From assembly GCF_029027965.1 (NCBI RefSeq), contig NZ_CP119082.1, positions 3,157,825 to 3,221,824 on the forward strand: DNA of 64,000 nucleotides. The letters run 5' to 3'. This document shows, one piece after another, positions 11,186 to 20,378 of the stretch; the stretch's first letter is position 1, and each line of letters opens with the position of its first letter. The position numbers and the translations under genes are program-made. Source of the DNA: Paracoccus sp. S3-43. GTDB taxonomy: Bacteria > Pseudomonadota > Alphaproteobacteria > Rhodobacterales > Rhodobacteraceae. Under the pieces are notes generated by a model. That model saw only the letters and a list, made by a program, of their open reading frames with translations. It ran no database searches and was not told the DNA's origin.

Positions 11186-12154
11186 ATGGACAACCCCCGC
11201 CCCACCCATGTCGATCTGGCCGCATCCTTCGAGGACAGCGGCGTGAAGGGCGTGCTGCGCGAACTGGACGTGACGCTGATCGGGCTGGAGCCGGTCAAGT
11301 CCCGCATCCGCGAAACCGCCGCGCTGCTGCTGGTCGATCAGGTCCGCCGCAAGCTGGGCCTGGCTGTCGAGACGCCGACCCTGCACATGTCCTTCACCGG
11401 CAATCCCGGCACCGGCAAGACCACCGTGGCGCTGAGGATGGCCGACCTGCTGCACCGGCTGGGTTACGTGCGCAAGGGCCACCTGGTCACGGTCACGCGC
11501 GACGATCTGGTCGGCCAGTATATCGGCCACACCGCCCCCAAGACCAAGGAGGTCTTGAAGAAGGCGATGGGCGGCGTGCTGTTCATCGACGAGGCCTATT
11601 ACCTCTATCGACCGGAAAACGAACGCGATTACGGGCAGGAGGCGATCGAGATCCTGCTTCAGGTGATGGAAAACAACCGCGACGACCTGGTGGTCATCCT
11701 GGCGGGCTATGCCGACCGGATGGACCGCTTCTTCGCCTCGAATCCCGGCTTTCGGTCGCGGATCGCCCATCACATCGAATTTCCGGACTATACCGACCCG
11801 GAACTGCTGCATATCTCGGAAAAGATGCTGGCCTCGCAGAACTATCGCCTGGACGACGGCGCGCGCGCCGCGATGCAGGACTATATCGCCGGGCGCCGCC
11901 GCCAGCCGCATTTCGCCAACGCCCGCTCGGTCAGGAACGCGCTCGACCGCGCCCGGCTGCGGCAGGCGAACCGGCTGTTTTCCGAGGCGAAAAGGCCGAT
12001 CGACGCCGACCGCCTGTCGCTGATCACCGAACCCGACATCCGCGCCAGCCGCGTCTTTCGCGGCGGGCTTGACGTGGACCGGCCCGACATGGACCGGCCC
12101 GACATGGACCGGCTTGACGCAGGCGGCGCAACCGGCCAAGCCGCTGCCGAGTGA
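11186..12154 (+). CDS. cbbX: RuBisCO activase CbbX (AAA+)
   Basis: 322 residues. Hexameric AAA+ protein that remodels inhibited red-type RuBisCO by pulling the CbbL C-terminus. Walker A is GNPGTGKT at residues 72-79, Walker B VLFIDEA at 131-137, and the sensor/arginine region is [18 protein letters not shown]. Its presence matches the red-type cbbL. The C-terminus ends in a repeat-encoded tail (D-M/V-DRP units) from about residue 296, beyond the usual end of the family. Start chosen at 11186, the conserved N-terminal region beginning soon after. Confidence 0.95.
   Translation: MDNPRPTHVDLAASFEDSGVKGVLRELDVTLIGLEPVKSRIRETAALLLVDQVRRKLGLAVETPTLHMSFTGNPGTGKTTVALRMADLLHRLGYVRKGHLVTVTRDDLVGQYIGHTAPKTKEVLKKAMGGVLFIDEAYYLYRPENERDYGQEAIEILLQVMENNRDDLVVILAGYADRMDRFFASNPGFRSRIAHHIEFPDYTDPELLHISEKMLASQNYRLDDGARAAMQDYIAGRRRQPHFANARSVRNALDRARLRQANRLFSEAKRPIDADRLSLITEPDIRASRVFRGGLDVDRPDMDRPDMDRLDAGGATGQAAAE
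12071..12115 (+). repeat. Three 15-bp tandem repeats in the cbbX tail
   Basis: GACRTGGACCGGCCC occurs three times back to back (12071-12085, 12086-12100, 12101-12115, the last ending CTT). It encodes the [15 protein letters not shown] tail of CbbX. The near-identity of units suggests recent slippage expansion. Confidence 0.85.
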
Positions 12155-12171
12155 ACATGAAGGGAATCGCC

Positions 12172-12870
12172 ATGGCCTTTGACCGTTCGATGAAGATCGC
12201 GCCCTCGATCCTGTCCGCCGATTTCGCCGATTTCGGGCGCGAGATCCAGGCCATCGAGGCCGAGGGCGCCGACTGGGTCCATGTCGACGTGATGGACGGG
12301 CATTTCGTGCCGAACCTGACCTTCGGCCCGCCCGCCGTGAAGGCCTTCCGCCCGCATGTGAAGACCTTCATGGACGTGCATCTGATGATCGCGCCGGTGG
12401 ACCCCTATCTCGAAGCCTATGCCGAGGCGGGGGCCGACATGATCACCGCCCATGTCGAGGCCGGCCCGCATCCGCACCGCACCCTTCAGGCGATCCGCGC
12501 CACCGGGAAAAAGGCGGGCATCGCGCTGAACCCCGGCACTCCGGTCGAGGCGGTGGAATACCTGCTGGATCTGGCAGACATGGTGCTGGTGATGACCGTG
12601 AACCCCGGCTTCGGCGGGCAGAAGTTCATCCACAGCCAGATCGACAAGATCGCCCGGCTGCGCGGCATGATCGGCGACCGGCCGATCCATATCCAGGTGG
12701 ATGGCGGCGTCGATCCCAAGACCGCGCCGCTGGTCGCCAAGGCCGGTGCCGATGTGCTGGTCGCGGGATCGGCGGTCTTCAAGGGCGGCTCGGTCGGCCA
12801 GCCGCAGGTTTACGGCCAGAACATCCGCGCGATCCGCGATGCCATCGGCGGGCTGGCGCTGTCAGCCTAG
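12172..12870 (+). CDS. rpe: Ribulose-phosphate 3-epimerase
   Basis: 232 residues. Interconverts xylulose-5-phosphate and ribulose-5-phosphate for the Calvin and pentose-phosphate cycles. Typical TIM-barrel motifs: [43 protein letters not shown] and [12 protein letters not shown]. The ATG at 12172 follows AGGGA by 6 nt; an in-frame GTG at 12151 is less likely. It is 17 bp after cbbX, so it closes the cbb operon and could also be called cbbE. Confidence 0.95.
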   Translation: MAFDRSMKIAPSILSADFADFGREIQAIEAEGADWVHVDVMDGHFVPNLTFGPPAVKAFRPHVKTFMDVHLMIAPVDPYLEAYAEAGADMITAHVEAGPHPHRTLQAIRATGKKAGIALNPGTPVEAVEYLLDLADMVLVMTVNPGFGGQKFIHSQIDKIARLRGMIGDRPIHIQVDGGVDPKTAPLVAKAGADVLVAGSAVFKGGSVGQPQVYGQNIRAIRDAIGGLALSA

Positions 12871-13407
12871 CGCCGCGGCCCAATCCTCGACCGGATCGCC
12901 GCTGCCCAGCGTCGTCACCAGCCCGTTCACCATGAAGGTGGGCGAGACATGGATGCCGTTCTGACGGGCATATTTCGCGTGCCATTTGATCGCGGCCTCA
13001 GGCTCGGGAAAGGCGAAGGCTTCGGCCAGGGCCACGCCGCTGCACTCCTCCAGCCGGGCGATGATCTGGTTGGGGGTGGCGTCCATGTTCGGACCCTTGC
13101 GGTGTTCCTCGAACTCGAAGGCCTCGCGGTGATCGGCCACGGCCTGCAACACGCGCCGGGCGGTCTCGCGCCCGCCCTCCAGCATCGAGGCCGCCAGCAC
13201 GCAGCGCGTCACCACCGGCGAAAACATATGCCAGGGCTGGGATTGCATCCGCAGCTTCACCGTCACCCGGTCGCGTCCCGCCGCGTCCAGGAAGGCGTCC
13301 AGCTTGTTGAACGCCTTGACCGAAAACGGGCAGGTCGGTTCCAGGAACATCTCGAAAGCCTGCGGTCCCCGGCCCCATTCCAGCGGATCGGCGATGCGTT
13401 TGGTCAT
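12862..13407 (-). CDS. DsbA-family thioredoxin-fold protein with a single active-site Cys
   Basis: 181 residues with a thioredoxin-like fold predicted from [19 protein letters not shown] near residue 20 and a cis-Pro region [11 protein letters not shown] near residue 157. The active site reads CPFS, with the resolving Cys replaced by Ser, so monothiol or glutathione-type chemistry is more likely than disulfide oxidation. No signal peptide is seen, implying a cytoplasmic location. The start at 13407 has AAAGGGA upstream. Convergent with rpe (9-bp overlap of 3' ends) and divergent from the SDR gene. Substrate unknown. Confidence 0.7.
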   Translation of the reverse strand: MTKRIADPLEWGRGPQAFEMFLEPTCPFSVKAFNKLDAFLDAAGRDRVTVKLRMQSQPWHMFSPVVTRCVLAASMLEGGRETARRVLQAVADHREAFEFEEHRKGPNMDATPNQIIARLEECSGVALAEAFAFPEPEAAIKWHAKYARQNGIHVSPTFMVNGLVTTLGSGDPVEDWAAALG

Positions 13408-13475
13408 GGCATGGTCCCTTTGGTTTGACATTCGCCCCTGCACGCGCATCCTGCCGCCAGCAACAGGAGATGGCA

Positions 13476-14255
13476 ATGGATCTGGGCATCAGGGGAAAAC
13501 GCGGGCTGGTCTGCGCGGCGTCGAAAGGCTTGGGGCGCGGCTGCGCCGAGGCCCTGGCCGAGGCGGGGGTGGATCTGGTCATCAACAGCCGGACCGAGGC
13601 CGACATCGCCCGCACGGCCGAGGAGATCGCCGCGAAGTACGGCACCGGCGTCACCCCCGTCGCGGCCGACATCACCACGGACGAAGGCCGCGCCAGGGTG
13701 CTGGCGGCGGTGGGCCAGGCCGACATCCTGGTCACCAACGCGGGCGGCCCGCCGCCGGGCGACTGGCGCGACTGGAGCCGCGACGACTTCATCCGCGCCA
13801 TCGACGCCAACATGCTGTCGGCCATCGCGCTGATGCAGGCCCTGGTGCCCGGCATGATGGATCGCGGCTGGGGCCGGGTCGTCAACATCACCTCGCAGTC
13901 GGTGAAATCGCCGATATCGGTGCTGGGGCTGTCGAACACCGCGCGCAGCGGGCTGACCGGATTCGTCGCGGGCATGTCGCGGCAGGTGGCGCGGCACGGG
14001 GTCTGCGTGAACAACCTCCTGCCCGGCATCCATGCGACCGACCGCGCCGTCAGCCTGGACAAGGGCGTGATGGAAAAGCAGGGCATCGACATGGAAACCG
14101 CGCGGGCGCAGCGGCAGGCGGGGATCCCGACCGGCACCTATGGCGATCCCGGCGATTTCGGCGCGGCCTGCGCCTTCCTGTGCAGCCAGCAGGCGAAGTT
14201 CATCGTCGGCCAGAACCTGCTGCTGGACGGCGGCGCGCTGAACGCGACTCTCTGA
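13476..14255 (+). CDS. SDR-family protein with atypical active site
   Basis: 259 residues with the Rossmann/SDR layout: a Gly-rich turn (AASKGLGRG), NNAG-like TNAGGPPPG, an active-site Ser strand (VVNITSQSVKSP) and a C-terminal LLLDGG end. The cofactor turn lacks the first Gly of TGxxxGxG, and the usual YxxxK is replaced by a segment reading LSNTARSG, so the catalytic Tyr appears to be missing. This fits the SDR-like subgroup related to ketoacyl reductases whose NAD and catalytic motifs are imperfect. AGGAGA precedes the ATG at 13476. Function not assignable. Confidence 0.75.
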   Translation: MDLGIRGKRGLVCAASKGLGRGCAEALAEAGVDLVINSRTEADIARTAEEIAAKYGTGVTPVAADITTDEGRARVLAAVGQADILVTNAGGPPPGDWRDWSRDDFIRAIDANMLSAIALMQALVPGMMDRGWGRVVNITSQSVKSPISVLGLSNTARSGLTGFVAGMSRQVARHGVCVNNLLPGIHATDRAVSLDKGVMEKQGIDMETARAQRQAGIPTGTYGDPGDFGAACAFLCSQQAKFIVGQNLLLDGGALNATL

Positions 14256-14367
14256 CCGGGCTGGACCGTCGCCCGGCGATGGGCGCGCAGGCCCGATGCC
14301 GCGCGACCCTGCGGCGGGGGCAGGGTGCCGTCAATCGCGCCGGGACCGCCGGGCTACGACAAAAGGC

Positions 14368-14396
14368 TTGCCTTGCGCCCCCGGCCCGGCTAGCTC
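14368..14396 (+). promoter_or_regulatory. Candidate promoter of the gcv operon
   Basis: TTGCCT (14368-14373), a 17-bp spacer and TAGCTC (14391-14396) lie just upstream of the glycine riboswitch. Spacing is ideal but the -10 hexamer is a weak match. Confidence 0.3.
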
Positions 14397-14404
14397 TCAT
14401 CCAT

Positions 14405-14590
14405 CGGAATTCGGGAGAAGCTGGCCCACGCCAGTGCCGAAGGAGCAGCCGCCCCGGCGAACTCTCAGGCAGAAGGACCGCTTTCCGTCAAAAACTCTGG
14501 AGAGTGGCGCGCCGCGCCCGCCGAAGGGATAACGATCTCAGGCGCCCCGATACGGTCGGACCGGGCGGGGCAGGGACAGAGGGGGCATCG
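14405..14590 (+). promoter_or_regulatory. Tandem glycine riboswitch
   Basis: Two gcvT-type aptamers lie in series upstream of gcvT. The first runs from CGGGAGAAGCTGG through GCCGAAGGAGCAGCC and AACTCTCAGGCAGAAGGACCG (about 14412-14480). The second runs from CTCTGGAGAGTGGCG through CCGCCGAAGGGATAACGA and ATCTCAGGC to GGACAGAGGG (about 14495-14583). They are joined by a short A-rich linker. The CATCG...CGATG stem at about 14586-14620 may be the expression platform. Glycine binding normally turns on gcv expression. Confidence 0.92.
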
Positions 14591-14649
14591 ACCGGGCGAA
14601 CCGCCCGCCAACCGATGCCGGCTGCCCGGCTGTTTGAGAAGGAGGTCGC

Positions 14650-15774
14650 ATGACCGACGATCCGCGCCGGACCCCGCTGCACGACCTGCACCTGTCGCTG
14701 GGCGCCCGCATGGTGCCCTTTGCGGGCTGGGACATGCCTGTCCAGTATCCGACGGGGGTTCTGGCCGAACACTTGCATACCCGCGCGCAGGCCGGGCTGT
14801 TCGATGTCAGCCATATGGGGCAGGTTGTGATCACATCGCGGGACGGCGACATGGCTGCGGCCGCCCTGGCCCTGGAAAGCCTGATTCCGGCGGATGTGCT
14901 GGGCCTTGCGCCCGGACGGCAGCGTTATGGGCTGTTCACCGGCGAGACGGGCGGGATCCTGGACGATCTGATGTTCGCCAACCGGGGCGATCATTTCCTG
15001 CTGGTGGTCAACGCCGCCCGGGCGGAACACGACATCGCGCATCTGGGCGGGCTTCGGGGGGTCACGGTGACGCCCGTCACGGATCGCGGGCTGCTGGCGC
15101 TGCAAGGCCCGCAGGCGGCGGCGGTGCTGGCCCGGCTGGTGCCCGAGGCGGCCGGGATGCGCTTCATGGACAGCCGGATCCTCCACTGGAACGGGGTCGA
15201 TCTGTGGGTGTCCCGGTCGGGCTATACGGGCGAGGACGGGTTCGAGATCTTGGTCCCCGAGGCGCGGCTGCGCGATTTTGCCGAAAGACTGCTGGACCAG
15301 CCCGAGGTGGCGCCCATCGGCCTGGGTGCCCGCGACAGCCTGCGGCTGGAGGCCGGGATGCCGCTTTACGGCCATGACATGGACGGCGGAGTGACCCCCG
15401 CGCAGGCGGCGCTTGGCTGGTCGATCCCCAAGGTCCGCCGGACGGGCGGGGCGCGGGCGGGCGGCTTTCCGGGTGCGGATGCGGTGCTGGCCGAACTGGC
15501 GGATGGTCCGGCGGTGACACGGCGCGGCTTGCGTCCCGAAGGCCGTGCGCCGATCCGCGAAGGGGTCGCGATCTTCGCCGAACCCGCAGGCGGCGAGCCG
15601 ATAGGCCATGTGTCCTCGGGCGGGTTCGGGCCTTCGGTCGGCGGTCCCATCGCCATGGCGCGCCTGCCCGCCGCGCTGCCCGACGGCGCCACCGTCCATG
15701 CCGAGTTGCGCGGCAAGCGGCTGCCCGCCGCGATCACGCCCCTGCCCTTCGTCACGCCATCCTACAAACGCTGA
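14650..15774 (+). CDS. gcvT: Glycine cleavage system T protein (aminomethyltransferase)
   Basis: 374 residues. Releases ammonia from the aminomethyl-lipoyl H protein and passes the C1 unit to tetrahydrofolate. Motifs: TPLHDLHLSLGARMVPFAGW at the N-terminus, LFDVSHMGQV, a SRSGYTGEDGFEI segment and GLGARDSLRLEAGMPLYGHD. GAGAAGGAGG precedes the start. First gene after the glycine riboswitch; gcvH is 11 bp downstream. Confidence 0.96.
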   Translation: MTDDPRRTPLHDLHLSLGARMVPFAGWDMPVQYPTGVLAEHLHTRAQAGLFDVSHMGQVVITSRDGDMAAAALALESLIPADVLGLAPGRQRYGLFTGETGGILDDLMFANRGDHFLLVVNAARAEHDIAHLGGLRGVTVTPVTDRGLLALQGPQAAAVLARLVPEAAGMRFMDSRILHWNGVDLWVSRSGYTGEDGFEILVPEARLRDFAERLLDQPEVAPIGLGARDSLRLEAGMPLYGHDMDGGVTPAQAALGWSIPKVRRTGGARAGGFPGADAVLAELADGPAVTRRGLRPEGRAPIREGVAIFAEPAGGEPIGHVSSGGFGPSVGGPIAMARLPAALPDGATVHAELRGKRLPAAITPLPFVTPSYKR

Positions 15775-15785
15775 GGAGCGACCCG

Positions 15786-16145
15786 ATGCTGAAATACACC
15801 GAAGACCACGAATGGCTGCGCGCCGAGGGCGATGAGATCGTCGTCGGCATCACCCCCCATGCCAGCGAGCAACTGGGCGACGTGGTGTTCATCGAACTGC
15901 CCGAGGAAGGCCGCGAGGTCGAGGCGGGCGAGGAGGTGGTGGTGATCGAATCGGTCAAGGCGGCCTCGGACATCGCCGCGCCGATTGCGGGTGTGATCAC
16001 AGCCGTGAACACGGTCCTGGCCGATGCGCCGGGCAGCGTGAACGACGACGCGCTTGCGGCCTGGTTCTTTCGCATCAAGCCCGCCCAGGGCACCAGCCTG
16101 GACGGCTTCATGGACGAGGCCGCTTATCAGGCGCTGATCGGCTGA
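15786..16145 (+). CDS. gcvH: Glycine cleavage system H protein
   Basis: 119 residues. Lipoyl carrier of the complex. The lipoylation site is Lys58 in IESVKAASD, within a typical hammerhead fold (EDHEWLRAEGDEIVVGIT at the start). Followed by the hairpin element at 16151 and then gcvP. Confidence 0.97.
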   Translation: MLKYTEDHEWLRAEGDEIVVGITPHASEQLGDVVFIELPEEGREVEAGEEVVVIESVKAASDIAAPIAGVITAVNTVLADAPGSVNDDALAAWFFRIKPAQGTSLDGFMDEAAYQALIG

Positions 16146-16150
16146 TGTCG

Positions 16151-16196
16151 CCCGGGGGCTGTCTGCCCCCGGACCCCCGAGGATATTTGTGCCAAG
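16151..16196 (+). repeat. Rhodobacterales-type intergenic hairpin element, copy 2
   Basis: CCGGGGGC-TGTCT-GCCCCCGG hairpin followed by ACCCCCGAGGATATTT and CCAAG, matching the element at 11104-11150. It starts 6 bp after the gcvH stop and ends just before the gcvP ribosome-binding site. In both places it separates genes of one operon. Confidence 0.65.
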
Positions 16197-16226
16197 ATGA
16201 AAGCGCATCTTGGAAAGAAGGCGACC

Positions 16227-19061
16227 ATGACCCGCTGGATCCCGACCGACTATAATCCCGACGATTTCGCGAACCGCCGCCATATCGGGCCGTCCCCGGC
16301 CGAGATGGCCGAGATGCTGAAGGCGGTTGGCGCGGACAGCCTGGACGCGCTGATCGGCCAGACGGTGCCCGCCGCGATCCGGCAGGACAGCGCGCTTGAC
16401 TGGCCCGCCTTGTCCGAGGCCGCGCTGCTGGAGCGGATGCGGCAGGTGGCCGCCAAGAACACGGTGATGACCAGCCTGATCGGTCAGGGCTATTACGGCA
16501 CCGTCACGCCGCCCGCGATCCAGCGGAATATCCTTGAGAATCCGGCCTGGTATACCGCCTATACCCCCTATCAGCCCGAGATCGCCCAGGGGCGGCTGGA
16601 GGCGCTGCTGAATTTCCAGACCATGGTGGCCGATCTGACCGGGCTGCCGGTGGCGAACGCGTCCCTGCTGGACGAGGCGACGGCGGCGGCCGAGGCGATG
16701 GCCATGGCGCGGCGGCAGTCTAAGTCCAGGGCGGATGCCTTCTTCGTGGCCCATGACCTGCACCCGCAGACCATCGCCGTGATCGAGACGCGGGCCGCGC
16801 CGCTGGGCATCCGCATCGTCAAGGCGTCCATCGACGATCTTCGGCCCGATCAGGTTTTCGGGGCGATCTTCCAGTATCCCGGAACCTATGGCCATCTCCG
16901 CGACCTGACGCCCGAAATCGACGCCTTGCACGCGGCGGGCGCTCTGGCGGTGGTGGCGACCGACCTGCTGGCGCTGTGCCTGCTGAAGGAACCGGGGGCG
17001 ATGGGGGCCGATATCGCGGTCGGATCGGCGCAGCGCTTCGGGGTGCCGATGGGCTATGGCGGGCCGCACGCGGCCTTCATGTCCTGCCGCGACGATCTGA
17101 AGCGCGCCATGCCGGGCAGGATCGTCGGCGTCAGCATCGACGCCAAGGGCAACAAGGCCTATCGCCTGGCGCTGCAAACCCGCGAACAGCATATCCGGCG
17201 CGAAAAGGCCACCAGCAACGTCTGCACGGCGCAGGCGCTGCTGGCGGTGATGGCGTCCTTCTATGCCGTCTTCCACGGGCCGGTGGGGCTGCGCGCCATC
17301 GCCCAGCGGGTGCATCTGCACGCGGTGACGGTGGCCGAGGCCCTGCGCGCGGCGGGGGCCGAGGTCGCGCCGGGCGCGTTCTTCGACACGATCACCGTCA
17401 AGGTCGGCGTGGGCCAAGCCGGCATCCTGGCCGCCGCCCGGCATCGCGGCATCAACCTGCGCCGCGTCGGCCGCGACCGGGTGGGGATCAGCGTGGATGA
17501 GACGACCGACGCCGATGTGATTACACGCCTGCTGGACGCCTTCGGCATCACCGACGCCCCCGCGCCCGCGAAGGCCCCGGCGATCCCCGAGGCGCTGCTG
17601 CGTGAGACGGACTATCTGACCCATCCGGTGTTCCACATGAACCGCGCGGAATCCGAGATGATGCGCTATATGCGCCGGTTGTCGGACCGCGACCTGGCGC
17701 TGGACCGGGCGATGATCCCGCTGGGATCCTGCACCATGAAACTGAACGCCGCGGCCGAGATGATGCCGATCACCTGGCCGGCCTTCGGCGCGATCCATCC
17801 CTTCGCCCCCGCCGACCAGGCCGCGGGCTATGCCGAGGCCATTGCCGATCTGACCGACAAGCTGTGCCAGATCACCGGCTACGACGCGTTCTCGATGCAG
17901 CCGAACAGCGGCGCGCAGGGGGAATATGCCGGGCTGCTGACCATCGCGGCCTATCACCGGTCGCGCGGCGAGGATCGCGATATCTGCCTGATCCCGGTCA
18001 GCGCGCATGGCACCAACCCGGCCTCCGCGCAGATGTGCGGGATGAAGGTCGTGGTCGTGAAATCCGCCCCGAACGGCGATATCGACTTGGAGGATTTCGC
18101 CGACAAGGCCGCCAAGGCAGGGGGCAGGCTGGCGGCGGCGATGATCACCTATCCCTCGACCCACGGGGTGTTCGAGGATACCTTGCGCGACGTGTGCGAC
18201 ATCACGCATCGGCATGGCGGGCAGGTCTATATCGACGGGGCCAACATGAACGCGCTCGTCGGTCTGGTGAAGCCGGGCGAGATCGGCGGCGATGTCAGCC
18301 ACCTGAACCTGCACAAGACCTTCGCCATCCCGCATGGCGGCGGCGGACCGGGCATGGGGCCGATCGGGGTCAAGGCGCATCTGGCGCCCTTCCTGCCGGG
18401 CGATCCGCAATCGGGGGAAGGCGCGGTCAGCGCGGCGCCCTATGGGTCCGCGTCGATCCTGCTGATTTCCTGGGCCTATTCCCTGATGATGGGCGGGGCG
18501 GGGCTGACGCAGGCCACGCGGGTGGCGATCCTGAACGCGAACTATATCGCGTCCCGGCTGGCCGGGGCCTATCCGATCCTGTTCATGGGCAACCGGGGCC
18601 GGGTGGCGCATGAATGCATTATCGACACGCGGCCCTTCGCCGACCATGGCGTGACCGTGGACGACATCGCCAAGCGGCTGATCGACAACGGATTCCACGC
18701 CCCAACGATGAGCTGGCCGGTCGCGGGCACGCTGATGGTGGAACCCACGGAATCGGAAACCAAGGCTGAGATCGACCGCTTCATCACCGCCCTGCTGGCG
18801 ATCCGGGACGAGATCACCGAGGTGGCCGAAGGCCGCATCGAGGCCCAGCAAAGCCCCCTGCGCCACGCCCCCCATACGGTCGAGGATCTGGTGGCCGACT
18901 GGGACCGCCCCTACAGCCGCGAGCAGGGCTGCTTCCCGCCGGGCGCGTTCCGGGTGGACAAATACTGGCCGCCGGTGGGCCGGGTGGACAATGCCTATGG
19001 CGACCGCAACCTGGTCTGCACCTGCCCGCCGCTGGAAAGCTATGCCGAGGCGGCGGAATAG
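16227..19061 (+). CDS. gcvP: Glycine dehydrogenase (decarboxylating), P protein
   Basis: 944 residues, the long single-chain form. PLP enzyme that decarboxylates glycine onto lipoyl-H protein. N-terminal half: FANRHIGPS-like [15 protein letters not shown], then [21 protein letters not shown]. The PLP lysine lies in the C-terminal half in [16 protein letters not shown]. Start at 16227 uses GAAAGAAGG upstream; an in-frame ATG at 16197 falls inside the repeat element and is less likely. Ends 10 bp from convergent argC. Confidence 0.96.
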   Translation: MTRWIPTDYNPDDFANRRHIGPSPAEMAEMLKAVGADSLDALIGQTVPAAIRQDSALDWPALSEAALLERMRQVAAKNTVMTSLIGQGYYGTVTPPAIQRNILENPAWYTAYTPYQPEIAQGRLEALLNFQTMVADLTGLPVANASLLDEATAAAEAMAMARRQSKSRADAFFVAHDLHPQTIAVIETRAAPLGIRIVKASIDDLRPDQVFGAIFQYPGTYGHLRDLTPEIDALHAAGALAVVATDLLALCLLKEPGAMGADIAVGSAQRFGVPMGYGGPHAAFMSCRDDLKRAMPGRIVGVSIDAKGNKAYRLALQTREQHIRREKATSNVCTAQALLAVMASFYAVFHGPVGLRAIAQRVHLHAVTVAEALRAAGAEVAPGAFFDTITVKVGVGQAGILAAARHRGINLRRVGRDRVGISVDETTDADVITRLLDAFGITDAPAPAKAPAIPEALLRETDYLTHPVFHMNRAESEMMRYMRRLSDRDLALDRAMIPLGSCTMKLNAAAEMMPITWPAFGAIHPFAPADQAAGYAEAIADLTDKLCQITGYDAFSMQPNSGAQGEYAGLLTIAAYHRSRGEDRDICLIPVSAHGTNPASAQMCGMKVVVVKSAPNGDIDLEDFADKAAKAGGRLAAAMITYPSTHGVFEDTLRDVCDITHRHGGQVYIDGANMNALVGLVKPGEIGGDVSHLNLHKTFAIPHGGGGPGMGPIGVKAHLAPFLPGDPQSGEGAVSAAPYGSASILLISWAYSLMMGGAGLTQATRVAILNANYIASRLAGAYPILFMGNRGRVAHECIIDTRPFADHGVTVDDIAKRLIDNGFHAPTMSWPVAGTLMVEPTESETKAEIDRFITALLAIRDEITEVAEGRIEAQQSPLRHAPHTVEDLVADWDRPYSREQGCFPPGAFRVDKYWPPVGRVDNAYGDRNLVCTCPPLESYAEAAE

Positions 19062-19067
19062 GGGGGC

Positions 19068-19081
19068 GGGCCTAAAGGCCC
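19068..19081. terminator. Short hairpin between convergent gcvP and argC
   Basis: GGGCC-TAAA-GGCCC lies across the 10-bp gap and includes the argC stop codon. It could work on both strands, though no T-run follows, so confidence is modest. Confidence 0.4.
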
Positions 19082-19983
19082 AACCCCTCATCCACGCCCA
19101 GCATGATGTTGAGGTTCTGGACCGCCGCGCCGGAGGCGCCCTTGCCCAGGTTGTCCAGCACCGCCACCACCGTCGCGCAGCCGCTGTCGGGATCGCCCTG
19201 CACGGTGATGCGCAGGCGGTTGGTGTTGTTCAGATCCGTTGGCACGATGCGCGAACCGGGATCGGACGCGACCTCGATGAACCTCTGCCCGGCATAGTGG
19301 TCGGCCAAGGCGCCGGTCAGGCTGTCCAGCATCCGCCGGTCGTTCAGGAACAGCGGCACCTGCACCGCCATGCCCTGGGCGAAATTGCCCACCGAGGGCG
19401 CAAAGACCGGCTGCCGCGTCAGGCCCGCATGGGCGATGATTTCCGGGATATGCTTGTGCCGCTGGGTCAGGCCATAGACGAAATGCGCGGGCGCCGCGCC
19501 GCTGTCATATTCCGCGATCAGCGCCTTGCCGCCGCCGGTATAGCCGCTGACGGCATTGATCGACAGCGCCTCGTCCGGGGCGACCAGGCCCGCCGCGACC
19601 AGGGGCGCCAGAATGGCGATGGCCCCGGTGGAATAGCAGCCGGGATTGCTGACCAGCCGGGCGGCCCCGATGCGGTCGCGCGCGGCGGCGTTCAGTTCGG
19701 CAAAGCCGAAGGCCCATTCCGGGGCCACCCGATGCGCCGTCGAGGCGTCGATGATCCGCGTGTCCAGACCGCCCGCCAAGGCCACGGCCTCGCGCGCCGC
19801 GTCGTCGGGCAGGCACAGGATCGCCACGTCGGCCCGTTCAAAGGCGTCGCGCCGGGCGTCGGCGTCCTTGCGGCGGGCCGGGTCGATCTGGATCAGGCGG
19901 ATGTCGTCGCGCGTTTCCAGCCGCTCGCGGATTTGCAGGCCCGTGGTGCCCGCCTCGCCGTCGATGAAAACGCTGTATGCCAT
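19072..19983 (-). CDS. argC: N-acetyl-gamma-glutamyl-phosphate reductase
   Basis: 303 residues, the shorter type-2 form. Reduces N-acetylglutamyl-phosphate with NADPH in arginine synthesis. Nucleotide-binding turn [13 protein letters not shown] at the N-terminus and catalytic Cys116 in SNPGCYSTG. The start at 19983 is preceded by GGGGA; longer upstream in-frame starts have no ribosome-binding site. Stands alone, convergent with gcvP. Confidence 0.93.
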   Translation of the reverse strand: MAYSVFIDGEAGTTGLQIRERLETRDDIRLIQIDPARRKDADARRDAFERADVAILCLPDDAAREAVALAGGLDTRIIDASTAHRVAPEWAFGFAELNAAARDRIGAARLVSNPGCYSTGAIAILAPLVAAGLVAPDEALSINAVSGYTGGGKALIAEYDSGAAPAHFVYGLTQRHKHIPEIIAHAGLTRQPVFAPSVGNFAQGMAVQVPLFLNDRRMLDSLTGALADHYAGQRFIEVASDPGSRIVPTDLNNTNRLRITVQGDPDSGCATVVAVLDNLGKGASGAAVQNLNIMLGVDEGLGL

Positions 19984-20048
19984 GGTTCGATCCCCGTTTG
20001 CTGCGGGCGTTATAGGGGACCGCTGCCCCGCTGCCAATCAGTGCGCGA

Positions 20049-20378
20049 TCAGATCGAACAGATTTCCGAGCGGGTCAGGAACCGCTTTTCGCGCCCGTTG
20101 TCCAGGCTGAACATGCCGCCGCGTCCCGGCACCACGTCGATGATCAGGTCGGTATGCGCCCAGGCCTCGGCCTGGCTGGCCGAGATGTAGAAGGGCGCGC
20201 CGCCGATCTCTCCCAGCTTCACGTCGCGTTCGCCCACGCGGAAATCGCCCTGCGGATAGCACATGGGCGAGGATCCGTCGCAGCAGCCGCCGGACTGGTG
20301 AAACAGGACCGGGCCGTGGTCGGCGGTGATTTCGGCGATCAGGTCAAGGGCGGCGGGGGTCGCGGAAACCTTGCTCAT
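20049..20378 (-). CDS. DUF779 family protein
   Basis: 109 residues. DUF779 signature with a Cys-rich patch, HQSGGCCDGSSPMCYP, near residue 27, and a C-terminal GRGGMFSLDNGREKRFLT. DUF779 proteins are commonly linked to NAD aldehyde dehydrogenases, and one lies just upstream at 21537, but the direct partner here is topoisomerase IB, whose stop overlaps this start by 4 bp. The Cys cluster suggests metal or thiol chemistry; function unknown. Confidence 0.85.
   Translation of the reverse strand: MSKVSATPAALDLIAEITADHGPVLFHQSGGCCDGSSPMCYPQGDFRVGERDVKLGEIGGAPFYISASQAEAWAHTDLIIDVVPGRGGMFSLDNGREKRFLTRSEICSI

Noticed and set aside
16197..16229. Upstream ATG for gcvP ([11 protein letters not shown])
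   Set aside because: This ATG belongs to the end of the repeated intergenic element, and family members start near [13 protein letters not shown] sequence; the 16227 ATG has a ribosome-binding site.
15762..19091. 1109-codon open frame on the minus strand opposite the gcv genes
   Set aside because: Shadow of gcvH/gcvP produced by strong GC third-position bias. The translation is low-complexity (His/Gly/Arg/Gln-rich) and resembles no protein.
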